From SAR202 cluster bacterium (GTDB lineage: Bacteria; Chloroflexota; Dehalococcoidia; UBA3495): 16,181 bases of DNA. Positions 6,518-14,432 of this stretch are shown one piece after another. Below the pieces are notes generated by a model. The model ran no database searches. It saw only the letters and a program-made list of their open reading frames with translations, and was not told where the DNA came from. Made by a program: the position numbers and the translations under genes. The stretch is from contig VFFT01000042.1 in assembly GCA_009392775.1 (NCBI GenBank), forward strand, positions 1 to 16,181, in the 5' to 3' direction. Numbering within the stretch: position 1 is the first letter of the stretch; the number at the start of each line of letters is the position of its first letter.

Positions 6518-6546
6518 ATTGTATCTTTAACGATATTAGAAAGCAA
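6518..6546 (-). promoter_or_regulatory. Promoter upstream of the substrate-binding/LLM pair
   Basis: On the minus strand TTGCTT (6541-6546), a 17-base spacer and TACAAT (6518-6523) form a good sigma-70-like promoter. It lies between the M24 peptidase stop and the substrate-binding start, giving an untranslated leader of about 45 bases. It suggests that this gene and the LLM gene have their own transcript even though one gene is interrupted. Confidence 0.48.
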
Positions 6547-6565
6547 TTACTTAAAGATGCCTGGA

Positions 6566-7798
6566 TTACTTGGGTTGGATGAGAACTATCTCGGTCTGAA
6601 TTGGTGATGTGGCGTAGGGACCCTGAGCGGACATATATGCATCAATTTCTGACCTAACTCCAAACTCAGGTAGATATATACCTGGCTCAATAGAAAAACC
6701 AATGCCCGGAATAATATGTCTAGTGTCATGTGTTTCGAAATTGTCTAGATTAACTGCTTCTCCGTGAACGGTATTATTTATGCTGTGACCTAGCCTATGT
6801 GTGAAATGGTCTGCGTATCCGTATCCGGATATATAATCACGTGCTACGGTATCTACTTGCCAACCTTGAATTTGCTGCCCTGCTAGAAATGAATCCTTGA
6901 GATATTGAAGGGCAGAGTCTCGTGCCGATATGACTATGTCAAAAACTTTTTGCTGTGCTTCTGGAACTTTGTCTCCTACGTATGCTGTCCAAGTTATATC
7001 GGCGTAAATACTGTCTGGAACTTCAGAGTTTCGTGCCCAGAGGTCTATTAGGATCCAATCCCCCATCTTAATTGGACTACTGGATTCTAGAGAAGGTTCG
7101 TAATGAGGATCAGAACAATGCGCGTTGACTGACACTATCGGGCCATCAGGAGATTCAAGGGATTCTTCTTTGAACCTTATCCTAATGTATTCAGCTATGT
7201 CGAATTCATTTACGCTTCCGGGTTTTCCTGAGTTTGCATCACTTGTACTGAGACGTTCTTCTATGAAATCAAAGGCTTCGTTTACTATTTCTCCAAGTTT
7301 ATGTGCTGTCTTGATATGTCCCTGCAGTTGCTCTTGCGACCATCTCTGAGTCGCATACTGCATTAAGTTCTCAGACGATGTCACTGCTATCCCAAGTGTT
7401 TGAATTAATTCAATAGTACCAGCGTCTACCCGAGATACGCGTGGCAGTTGATTCAGGGGCGAATATTCCATTGCTACAGTAGATGAACCGGACAGGATAG
7501 CCTTGAGCGACTCAATGAAACTAGTTCTATGAGAATAGATATGAAGTTGTAGATTTGATAATGGTGAGGATTTTTCGGATTCTGTGGCAAATTTTCCGGC
7601 ATCTACATGATGGCATAGCAGGCTAGCTGACCCAGTTGGTGGTATAAATAAAATACATGGCCGCGTTACATGGCCGCTGGGAGTGATTATTTTTTTGAAG
7701 ACTGGGTTGCTTGATAGATAATCGTATACTAGCCACCCTGATAGAGCTTCCTGTTGTAGGAATTCTTGTGCTGACCGAATTATCTCTGCGTTTAACAC
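6566..7798 (-). CDS. M24-family metallopeptidase (Xaa-Pro aminopeptidase/creatinase fold)
   Basis: The 410-residue product has a creatinase-type N-terminal domain (about 1-150) and a C-terminal pita-bread domain. The five dinuclear-metal ligands of active M24 peptidases are present: D252 (IDLWARN), D267 (YADITW), H338 (HRLGHSI), E371 (SIEPGIY) and E384 (RSEIDAY). This argues for a working peptidase, likely cleaving Xaa-Pro dipeptides or a related amide, rather than a metal-free creatinase. It has no signal peptide, so it is cytosolic. The start is GTG at 7796-7798; no Shine-Dalgarno site is evident, but a TACAAT box lies exactly six bases before it. It is codirectional with and 65 bases downstream of the short-chain dehydrogenase. 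Confidence 0.9.
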   Translation of the reverse strand: MLNAEIIRSAQEFLQQEALSGWLVYDYLSSNPVFKKIITPSGHVTRPCILFIPPTGSASLLCHHVDAGKFATESEKSSPLSNLQLHIYSHRTSFIESLKAILSGSSTVAMEYSPLNQLPRVSRVDAGTIELIQTLGIAVTSSENLMQYATQRWSQEQLQGHIKTAHKLGEIVNEAFDFIEERLSTSDANSGKPGSVNEFDIAEYIRIRFKEESLESPDGPIVSVNAHCSDPHYEPSLESSSPIKMGDWILIDLWARNSEVPDSIYADITWTAYVGDKVPEAQQKVFDIVISARDSALQYLKDSFLAGQQIQGWQVDTVARDYISGYGYADHFTHRLGHSINNTVHGEAVNLDNFETHDTRHIIPGIGFSIEPGIYLPEFGVRSEIDAYMSAQGPYATSPIQTEIVLIQPK

Positions 7799-7804
7799 TC
7801 TAAT

Positions 7805-7810
7805 ATTGTA
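7805..7810 (-). promoter_or_regulatory. Possible -10 box giving a leaderless M24 transcript
   Basis: TACAAT on the minus strand ends six bases before the GTG start at 7798, so the usual start point would be the G of GTG. No good -35 box is seen 16-18 bases upstream and no ribosome site is present. Weak by itself; listed because it mirrors the mazG arrangement. Confidence 0.3.
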
Positions 7811-7863
7811 TCAAATAGGTAGACTGTCTTTATTACTACGTGGAATTGATGTTCTGGGAGTGG

Positions 7864-8658
7864 TTATTTTATACCTTGAAATGCACCGCCGTCGGCTACT
7901 ACGCTGGTACCAGTTACAAAGCCGGACCTTTCGGATGCCATAAACGCGACTAGATCACCTATTTCTTCTGGTTTTCCAATCCGTCCCAACGGTATATTGG
8001 ATACGATACCCTCTACCAAGCTGTTTGAGTCATTTTCTGATATAGACGCTTGCCTCTCAAGCCGGGTTGCAAACTGCTCAGTGTCTATGTCGCCTGATAT
8101 TATATTGTTAACAGTTATATTGAACGGGCCTAATTCATTAGCTAGAGTTTTGAAATAACCCATTACTGCCATCTGTGTAGACTGAGATAATCCTGATTCT
8201 TTCACGGCATGTAACGATAGGGGAGATAGCAAATTTATTATTCGCCCCCAGTGTTGCTGCTTCATATGTGGTATTACTTCTCGAGCTAGCCGAACTGAAC
8301 TAAGTAAATTAGATTCGAAAGCTTGCATGATAGTTTCGTCTTCGAATTCAACACTTGGACCACGCTCAGCATTCCCAACGTGAGTGACTAATATCCCTAC
8401 TTGATCAAATCTGTTAAATGTATCTCTAACTACACGTCGTATATCGCGTTCTACTGATAGATCGGCAGGAATTGCCAGTACATGGTGCTGAGAAGCTATT
8501 CTAGCTAATTCAATCTCCGTGTTCCTTAGAGCGGGTTCGTTTCTGGCACAGATTGTGACACTGGCACCTTCTTTTGCGAGCGCAATTGCTATAGCTCTTC
8601 CAATCCCTCTACTAGATCCGCCAATTATTGCTACCTTGTCCTTCAATCCCAGATCCAT
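7864..8658 (-). CDS. Atypical short-chain dehydrogenase/reductase lacking the YxxxK pair
   Basis: This 264-residue Rossmann protein is related to 3-oxoacyl-ACP reductases (FabG-like). The nucleotide-binding turn is GGSSRGIG (13-20) and the C-terminus has the family pattern GRIGKPEEIGDLVAFMASERSG, with VTGTSVVADGG after it. N117 and S145 (INLLS) of the catalytic tetrad are in place, but the Tyr position is S158 and the Lys position is Q162 (SQSTQ where YSATK is expected). The NNAG motif is degenerate too (THVG, 92-95). Some BKR-like subgroups are known to lack the Tyr/Lys pair, so this may be a real family with altered or lost catalysis. GGAGG lies 11 bases before the ATG, a long spacing. It sits between tam and the M24 gene on one strand. 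Confidence 0.88.
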   Translation of the reverse strand: MDLGLKDKVAIIGGSSRGIGRAIAIALAKEGASVTICARNEPALRNTEIELARIASQHHVLAIPADLSVERDIRRVVRDTFNRFDQVGILVTHVGNAERGPSVEFEDETIMQAFESNLLSSVRLAREVIPHMKQQHWGRIINLLSPLSLHAVKESGLSQSTQMAVMGYFKTLANELGPFNITVNNIISGDIDTEQFATRLERQASISENDSNSLVEGIVSNIPLGRIGKPEEIGDLVAFMASERSGFVTGTSVVADGGAFQGIK

Positions 8659-8697
8659 ATCGGATCTATCCTCCAGTAAGTGAAAGTTCCGGCAGGA

Positions 8698-8726
8698 ATA
8701 ATAAACTTGTTCTATATATTAATCAA
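8698..8726 (-). promoter_or_regulatory. Promoter upstream of the short-chain dehydrogenase
   Basis: On the minus strand TTGATT (8721-8726), a 17-base spacer and TATTAT (8698-8703) form a good promoter. The transcript would start near 8691 and carry a leader of about 33 bases with GGAGG. Two inverted repeats lie just upstream. Confidence 0.48.
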
Positions 8727-8738
8727 GCGTTTGTAGTT

Positions 8739-8759
8739 TTGTTGGTATAACACCAACAA
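8739..8759. repeat. Eight-base-pair hairpin overlapping a larger inverted repeat
   Basis: TTGTTGGT (8739-8746) pairs perfectly with ACCAACAA (8752-8759) around a five-base loop. Its right arm overlaps by three bases the left arm of the 8756-8813 inverted repeat, so the two structures compete. It sits 13 bases upstream of the -35 box of the dehydrogenase promoter. Confidence 0.6.
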
Positions 8760-8813
8760 TCAATGAGGGGGGTGGCATTAGTGATGGACTTGATGGGAGT
8801 CCTCATTGATTGT
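8756..8813. repeat. Perfect 13-base inverted repeat downstream of tam
   Basis: ACAATCAATGAGG (8756-8768) and CCTCATTGATTGT (8801-8813) are perfect inverse arms around a 32-base G-rich spacer. The element begins 19 bases past the tam stop. It has no T tract on either strand, so it is not a classic terminator; it could be a 3'-end stabiliser, an operator or a remnant of a small mobile element. The remainder of 8659-8831 holds the promoter and nothing else I can see. Confidence 0.65.
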
Positions 8814-8831
8814 AGATCGTCTCAATAGATA

Positions 8832-9599
8832 TTATTTATAAGCTATTATGAACATGCGGGTGAAGGGGAAAATTGTATTTCCGTTGTTCTGCTTTACATA
8901 ACTTGAAGCTAATTTTGATTTGTACTTGTCTATGAAATTCTTTTGCTCTTCTTGGCTTAGTTGAGCAAGTAATGGTGGCAGTACGGTGCCTTTGGTCCAT
9001 TCTAGGACTGGATAATCACCCGTTAATACTTGCATATACGTGGTCTCCCACATATCTATTGATTTGCTAAACGGGGATAACAGATCGTAGTAATACAATG
9101 GCTCGGCGACGGGATTTTCCATAATGTGAGGTTCTAATCTGTCGTTCCATTGTGGTTCTCGTGATATCTCGCAAATGCTTGCGTGACTGGGCTCGCTCCA
9201 ATTGTTAGGCAGCTGTATGGCGAATATACCACCATCTTTTATGTTTCCTAGCAGCCGAGGTAATAATAGTTCATGATTCGGTGTCCATTGGAAAGCGGCA
9301 TTGGAGTAAATGATATCTGGATTTGTGCCAGGGGCCCATGTGTTTAGATCAGCTTGCTGCCATGTTAGTTCAGGGTAGTCCTGTGACGCCTTATCGAGCA
9401 TATTTGGAGATGCGTCGACGCCTGTAACATCGGCATTAGGCCATTTTTCTTGGAGTATTGCTGTTATCGATCCGGTGCCACAACCTAAATCATAAATGGT
9501 TTCGGGTGAGTCAATATTTATCCTATCGATTAATTCGATGGCTGGACGTAGCCGTTCATTCCCAAATCGTAAATATTGAGTCGGATTCCAGTCCGTCAT
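8832..9599 (-). CDS. tam: Trans-aconitate 2-methyltransferase
   Basis: Tam uses S-adenosylmethionine to methylate trans-aconitate, a spontaneous by-product that inhibits aconitase. The 255-residue product opens MTDWNPTQYLRF and continues with DLGCGTGS (SAM-binding motif I), TGVDASPNML, NAAFQW, the QLPNNWSEPSH stretch and a FPFTRMFIIAYK end. This layout follows E. coli Tam closely along its full length (about 252). The ATG at 9597-9599 has GAGGAT eight bases upstream. It lies 55 bases after the CoA-transferase gene on the same strand and probably shares its transcript. A related carboxyl methyltransferase with another acid as substrate is possible. Confidence 0.92.
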   Translation of the reverse strand: MTDWNPTQYLRFGNERLRPAIELIDRINIDSPETIYDLGCGTGSITAILQEKWPNADVTGVDASPNMLDKASQDYPELTWQQADLNTWAPGTNPDIIYSNAAFQWTPNHELLLPRLLGNIKDGGIFAIQLPNNWSEPSHASICEISREPQWNDRLEPHIMENPVAEPLYYYDLLSPFSKSIDMWETTYMQVLTGDYPVLEWTKGTVLPPLLAQLSQEEQKNFIDKYKSKLASSYVKQNNGNTIFPFTRMFIIAYK

Positions 9600-9654
9600 T
9601 TGTTTACATCCTCAGAAGGTATCCATTGAGATTTTGTATTCGCTTTCGGTGGAA

Positions 9655-10842
9655 CTAAATTACAGAATTATTTGAAAATTCCTGTATATCACTTTCTGAA
9701 TATCCTAATTCTTGTAAAATCTCTGAGTTATGTTCTCCCAGCAGTGGAGGATGTTTATCTAGGCCGCCAGGAGTATCTGAGAATTTTATTGGTAGTCCTG
9801 TCTGTTTCACTTCTCCAAGTGTTGGGTGCGGGATGCTTACTAACATGTCTCGGTGTAATACCTGCGGATCAGTAAAAACATCTACGAGGTCATTTATTGG
9901 TCCAGCAGGAACATTTGCGGATTGCAGGTCTTCTACCCACTCAGTAGAGGATCTTGAAAGAAAATGCTCTTGGAGCATTGGTACTATGGTAGCTCGATTT
10001 CGAACTCTGTCTCCATTGGTCGCGTATTCCGGGTCATTTTGGAGTTCAGGTCGTTTGATACCTCCGCAGAAGCGTTCCCAAAGTCGGTCTGATCCTACCG
10101 CGACGTTGAAATATTTACCGTCGTTGCCCATGAAAGCTTGGTAGGGTACCAGTGTGGGGTGCGCTTTCCCTAATCGCTTTGGAGCTTCGTCTGTAGCAAA
10201 ATAATATCCTGCTTGGTATGTTAGCCATGCAACTTGAGCATCTAACATTGCTAAATCAATATGTTGGCCTTCGTGGGATGTATTACGGTGTTGCAGAGCT
10301 GTTACCACCGCGAAAGCTCCCCACATTCCGGCTCCGATGTCTGTGACTGCTATTCCGATTTTTTCTGGTTCCCCGTCCGGAGTGCCTGTAATACTCATTA
10401 AGCCGCCAACACCTTGCATGATCTGATCGTATGCTGGTCTATCTCGGTAAGGTCCATCTTTCCCAAATCCTGATATAGAACAATAGACTATCTGGGGGTT
10501 TATCTTTTTTATTTCGTCATAGCCTATTCCAAATCGAGTCATAACGTCTGGTGTAAAGTTTTCAACAATAACATCGGATGTCTTAGCTAATTCCTTGAAA
10601 ATTTCTACAGCTTGAGGATCTTTAAAATTGAGCGTTATGCTTCTTTTATTTCTGTTTACTGATAAAAAGTATGCACTTTCATCGCCTATGAAAGGTGGGC
10701 CCCATTTTCGGGTATCATCTCCTGTGCCAGGAATTTCTATTTTTATAACGTCAGCCCCATAGTCACCTAGCATCAATGTGCAAAATGGTCCAGCTAGTGC
10801 ACGGGTCAGATCAAGAACTCTTATACCATCCAATGGTTTCAT
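9655..10842 (-). CDS. CaiB/BaiF family CoA-transferase
   Basis: This 395-residue class III CoA-transferase moves CoA between acids. The family opening PLDGIRVLDLTRALAGPF, the GADVIKIE strand, RNKRSITLNFK, NFTPDVMTRFG and YCSISGFGKDGPYRDRPAYD are all present. D168 in AVTDIGAG corresponds to the catalytic aspartate that forms the acyl anhydride in formyl-CoA transferase. Length is typical (about 400). The substrate is not predictable; relatives act on carnitine, bile acids, succinate/mesaconate, oxalate and others. GGAGG lies 11 bases before the ATG at 10840-10842, a long spacing like that of the dehydrogenase gene. It is the first gene of the minus-strand run and is divergent from the PPOX gene across 196 bases. 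Confidence 0.93.
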   Translation of the reverse strand: MKPLDGIRVLDLTRALAGPFCTLMLGDYGADVIKIEIPGTGDDTRKWGPPFIGDESAYFLSVNRNKRSITLNFKDPQAVEIFKELAKTSDVIVENFTPDVMTRFGIGYDEIKKINPQIVYCSISGFGKDGPYRDRPAYDQIMQGVGGLMSITGTPDGEPEKIGIAVTDIGAGMWGAFAVVTALQHRNTSHEGQHIDLAMLDAQVAWLTYQAGYYFATDEAPKRLGKAHPTLVPYQAFMGNDGKYFNVAVGSDRLWERFCGGIKRPELQNDPEYATNGDRVRNRATIVPMLQEHFLSRSSTEWVEDLQSANVPAGPINDLVDVFTDPQVLHRDMLVSIPHPTLGEVKQTGLPIKFSDTPGGLDKHPPLLGEHNSEILQELGYSESDIQEFSNNSVI

Positions 10843-10964
10843 AGGTTATGGCGCCTCCGTGTTTAAAATCAGATTGCGTACTGCAGTGTACGTAGGTATT
10901 TCATATTAACACAGCCATGGGAAGAGATAGGTCAATTGTTTGACTGTATGGGTCGTTACTTGTA

Positions 10965-10993
10965 TTGCAGTGTTCTATGCCAAAGATTAAAAT
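10965..10993 (+). promoter_or_regulatory. Possible promoter of the PPOX-type flavoprotein gene
   Basis: TTGCAG (10965-10970), a 17-base spacer and TAAAAT (10988-10993) give a leader of about 40 bases before the ATG at 11039. A short direct repeat GTCATAAT follows at about 10998 and 11010 and could instead hold an alternative -10 box. I see no convincing promoter for the divergent CoA-transferase in this gap. Confidence 0.38.
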
Positions 10994-11038
10994 GCTTGTC
11001 ATAATGCGAGTCATAATCTACGCCAATGGGGGTGCGCT

Positions 11039-11617
11039 ATGACCATAGTAAATTCAGATACCACCAACAAATTCAACAAGGAATTTGGAGAACCCGGGGA
11101 AAGGGCTGCAACAAAAGTCAAAGATTATATGACTGATTATGTTCAAGGATTCATAACAAAGTCACCCTTCGCAGTTATGGCTACTAGCGATGCTGACGGT
11201 AATTGTGATGCTTCGCCGAAAGGCGGCAAGCCAGGGTTTGTGAAAATACTAGATAGCGGGCATTTATTATTTCCCGATATAGCTGGTAACAAATTGTTCC
11301 AATCTTATAAAAATGTTGATGGAAACCCATCCGTAGGATTGTTGTTTATGATTCCGGGAGTTGACGACACTGTAAGAGTAAATGGAAAGGCCTCTATCGT
11401 TGGTAAGTCGGAACTTGAAAATATGGATGTAGAAGTTTCATTATATGATCCTGATGATAGGTCTCAGCATTTGCAAGGATTAATTATCAAAGTTGAAGAA
11501 GCTTATGGACACTGTCCTCGAGCTTTCACGTTTTCTAAGTTGTGGGATACTGAGACAATAGCTGGTAACCAATCAGAAAGACCTATAGCGGATAGATCTA
11601 CCCAATTTGTATCATAA
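11039..11617 (+). CDS. PPOX-type FMN-binding flavoprotein (MSMEG_1061-like)
   Basis: This 192-residue protein has the split-barrel fold of the pyridoxamine 5'-phosphate oxidase superfamily. The stretch FITKSPFAVMATSDADGNCDASPKGGKPGF followed by LFPDIAGNKLFQSYKNV, GLLFMIPG and DTVRVNGKASIV is what I associate with the MSMEG_1061/DR2398-like subgroup. The C-terminal EAYGHCPRAFTFSKLW is also typical. Members bind FMN or F420, and most have no defined substrate; it is not expected to make pyridoxal phosphate. GGGGGTG lies four to five bases before the ATG. It stands alone on the plus strand and is followed by a very long hairpin. Confidence 0.88.
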   Translation: MTIVNSDTTNKFNKEFGEPGERAATKVKDYMTDYVQGFITKSPFAVMATSDADGNCDASPKGGKPGFVKILDSGHLLFPDIAGNKLFQSYKNVDGNPSVGLLFMIPGVDDTVRVNGKASIVGKSELENMDVEVSLYDPDDRSQHLQGLIIKVEEAYGHCPRAFTFSKLWDTETIAGNQSERPIADRSTQFVS

Positions 11618-11637
11618 ATATTAAGAACGTTGTCTTA

Positions 11638-11695
11638 TCCTCAATATAACAGTAGGACATCTCTTTTTTGGGATGTCCTACTGTTATATTGAGCC
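11638..11695. repeat. 24-base-pair near-perfect hairpin between PPOX and M16 genes
   Basis: Positions 11640-11661 and 11672-11693 are perfect inverse arms of 22 bases. One G-T and one C-G pair extend the stem inward to a T6 loop (11664-11669). Arms read CTCAATATAACAG... and ...CTGTTATATTGAG at the outer ends. It starts 23 bases past the PPOX stop and ends 48 bases before the M16 start codon. No T tract follows the stem on either strand, so it does not fit an ordinary intrinsic terminator, although its strength could stop or protect a transcript in both directions. Confidence 0.85.
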
Positions 11696-11740
11696 CTAAC
11701 GGATGTTAGAATTACTTTTCAAGTTGATAAGGATTTGACG

Positions 11741-14407
11741 GTGTACCCCATGCAATCTATTGAATTTAAAAAAACTACTCTATCTAACGGCTTAGATGTA
11801 ATACTGCATAAAGATTCTGCGATTCCTGTTGTCGGGGTTAATGTTTGGTATCACGTAGGATCAAAGGATGAAGAACCCGGTAAAACGGGATTTGCTCACT
11901 TATTTGAACATGTAATGTTCGAAGGGTCAAAAAATCATAATGAAAGTCATTTCGACCCTTTACAAAAGGTTGGCGCTTCGTTAAATGGTTCTACTACTTC
12001 TGATAGGACTAATTACTGGGAGGATGTTCCAAGTAATGCATTAGAATTAGCGTTGTGGTTGGAATCAGATCGTATGGGATTCCTGCTTGACGCATTAGAT
12101 CAGAAGCGCTTTGACATACAAAGAGATGTAGTTAAGAATGAACGCCGTCAAAGCTACGAAAATCGTCCGTATGGGATGGCGAGTTGGAATATCCAGGGAG
12201 CGTTGTTCCCGCTGCCCCACCCTTATCATTGGATGACAATAGGATCTCAAGAAGATCTAGACGCGGCCAGTCTAGATGATGTTAAAGATTTCTTCCGTAG
12301 ATTTTACCATCCCAGTAATGCTAGTTTATCCATAGCTGGAGACATAGAGTATGATCGAACCCTAGAAATGGTTGAGAAATACTTCGGTGATTTGCCACCC
12401 GGAAACCCGGTTCAAAGATTTGGCCAATATGCCTCCAGTTTACCTGGCCGAATAGAATTAGAAATCAGTGATAATGTTACTCTTCCACGAGTGTACATCG
12501 CTTGGCCAACCCCTCCTGGTTTTACAAAAGAGGATCCTGCTCTTGAGCTGTTAAGCGATATTCTTTCGGATGGTTTAAGTTCTCGATTACATCGGTCTCT
12601 GGTTTACGAGCAACAAATAGCCCAAAGTGTTGGTATTCGATATCATTCCTCGGAAATCTCAGGTCAATTTGTGATAGATGCAACTCCATCTAATCCAGAA
12701 GATATAGGTAAATTAGAGGAAGCTGTCGATAATGAATTGAAGAGAATATGGACTGATCCTCCTACTGATGATGAAATAGCCCGCGTGAAAAACCGATTGG
12801 AAGCACAGCATTTTCGTCAACTTACTCGGATAGGTGGTTTTGGAGGTCGTGCCGACGCTCTCAATTACTACAACGTTTTTGCAAAAGATCCTAATTTAAT
12901 TAATACAGAGATTAATGAATATATGTCTGTTACCCGAGAAGATATCTTGCGCGTGTATGAGGAGGTTCTTACTGATAAACAAGTTAGGTTAAAAGTATTA
13001 CCTGAGCCTGTTTTTCAACAGCAAAGTTCTAAGCTGGATAGAACTGTTAAACCAGATTCAACAGGTAGCATGGATTTTGTGGCTCCAATGCCTCAGAAAC
13101 AAACCTTATCAAATGGTTTAGGATTAACAATAATAGAAAAGTCGGGGGTGCCAGTCGTATCCTTCGCATTAGTGTTCAACTCAGGAACAATTTCTGACCC
13201 ACAGCATTCCCCGGGGCTTTCGAGCTTTACGGCGCAAATGTTGTCCGAGGGTACTCAGAGTAAGTCTAGTCAGCAAATTGCAGAGGCATTTGAATATATC
13301 GGAGCGCGATTAAATACTGAGACCAGAAGAGAGAGCACTGTATTTTCTACTGAAACCCTTACAAAACATTGGGCTACGGCTCTGGAACTTGTTGCTGAGA
13401 TTCTCAGGTTCCCTACTTTTCCACAAGATGAATTTGAAAGGGTCCAAAAAGAGCATTTGACTGATCTAATGAGGGCTAAGGACGACCCAACTTTCATATC
13501 TGAGCAGAATATGAGCGCGCTTATATTTGGTAAGGACAGCGGCTATGGACACCCGGCACATGGAACTGAAGAATCTGTCCGGGATTTTCGTCGGGAGGAC
13601 TTGGTAGCCCATTTTGAGACTGAATACTCCCCCGAGATAGCTAATCTTATAGTAGTGGGGGATGTGTCTTGTGCAGAGGTTGTAGACCTATCTGAAAATA
13701 TTTTTAAATCGTGGACTAATGATGTAAACCGTAGTGGCGTGTCCGACATTGTGCTTTATAGACAGCCAGAACGACCGTCGACCATATTCTTGATAGATAA
13801 ACCTGGAGCTGCACAATCGGTGATTCGGGCAGGGCATGTGACGGTTCCGAGAGATCACGAGGATTATTTTAGTCTACAGATACTAAACTTTATTTTCGGG
13901 GGTCAGTTTTCTGCTAGATTGAATCAAAATCTCCGTCAAGATAAAGGTTATAGTTACGGATTCCATTCTTCTATATCTTGGTATAAAGACCAATCTATGA
14001 TTGTAGCTGGGGGAAGTGTACAGACAGATGTAACTAAAGAATCTGTGATCGAAGTACTTCGGGAATTCCAGGATATTACAGATGTAAGGCCGATCACTGA
14101 AGACGAGCTTGTGTCCGCTCAAGGCGGACTATTACAGGGTTATCCTTCAGGGTTTGAGCGTTCTGGCCAAATTCTAGGTAAGCTAATCCAACTAGTGACC
14201 TGGGAACGCCCAGATGATTACTTTACCACTTTGCCAACTGAACTCCAGAAGATAACTCTATCCGATATTCATAGAGTGGGGTCGGACAGGATAAAGCAAG
14301 ACGGTCTATCTGTGTTGGTGGTTGGTGACAGAGCCAGAATCGAGGAAGGGTTGCGCACGTTAGATGTCCCGATCGTTCTTCTAGATGTGAATGGAGAAAT
14401 CATATAG
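11741..14407 (+). CDS. M16-family zinc metallopeptidase, fused two-unit form
   Basis: This protein of about 888 residues holds two M16 (pitrilysin/processing-peptidase) units in one chain. The first unit has the inverted zinc motif HLFEH (H53, E56, H57 from the GTG start) and the distal Glu in VKNERRQ (E134), at the normal spacing. The second unit (from about residue 450, QTLSNGLGLTIIEKSGVPVV) has TAQMLSEGT at the equivalent place and no HxxEH, so it is a non-catalytic half that helps close the chamber, as in M16B alpha/beta pairs. No signal peptide is visible, so it is likely cytosolic and degrades peptides. I prefer GTG at 11741 because AAGGA lies seven bases upstream; TTG at 11735 and ATG at 11750 are alternatives with poorer spacing. 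It converges with rph after 25 bases. Confidence 0.93.
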   Translation: MYPMQSIEFKKTTLSNGLDVILHKDSAIPVVGVNVWYHVGSKDEEPGKTGFAHLFEHVMFEGSKNHNESHFDPLQKVGASLNGSTTSDRTNYWEDVPSNALELALWLESDRMGFLLDALDQKRFDIQRDVVKNERRQSYENRPYGMASWNIQGALFPLPHPYHWMTIGSQEDLDAASLDDVKDFFRRFYHPSNASLSIAGDIEYDRTLEMVEKYFGDLPPGNPVQRFGQYASSLPGRIELEISDNVTLPRVYIAWPTPPGFTKEDPALELLSDILSDGLSSRLHRSLVYEQQIAQSVGIRYHSSEISGQFVIDATPSNPEDIGKLEEAVDNELKRIWTDPPTDDEIARVKNRLEAQHFRQLTRIGGFGGRADALNYYNVFAKDPNLINTEINEYMSVTREDILRVYEEVLTDKQVRLKVLPEPVFQQQSSKLDRTVKPDSTGSMDFVAPMPQKQTLSNGLGLTIIEKSGVPVVSFALVFNSGTISDPQHSPGLSSFTAQMLSEGTQSKSSQQIAEAFEYIGARLNTETRRESTVFSTETLTKHWATALELVAEILRFPTFPQDEFERVQKEHLTDLMRAKDDPTFISEQNMSALIFGKDSGYGHPAHGTEESVRDFRREDLVAHFETEYSPEIANLIVVGDVSCAEVVDLSENIFKSWTNDVNRSGVSDIVLYRQPERPSTIFLIDKPGAAQSVIRAGHVTVPRDHEDYFSLQILNFIFGGQFSARLNQNLRQDKGYSYGFHSSISWYKDQSMIVAGGSVQTDVTKESVIEVLREFQDITDVRPITEDELVSAQGGLLQGYPSGFERSGQILGKLIQLVTWERPDDYFTTLPTELQKITLSDIHRVGSDRIKQDGLSVLVVGDRARIEEGLRTLDVPIVLLDVNGEII

Positions 14408-14432
14408 TGGTTGCTAATAAATACGCGCTGCT

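Noticed and set aside
11640..11693. Simple intrinsic terminator for the PPOX gene
   Set aside because: No T tract follows the stem on either strand and the stem is much longer than usual, so I list it as a palindrome of unknown role.
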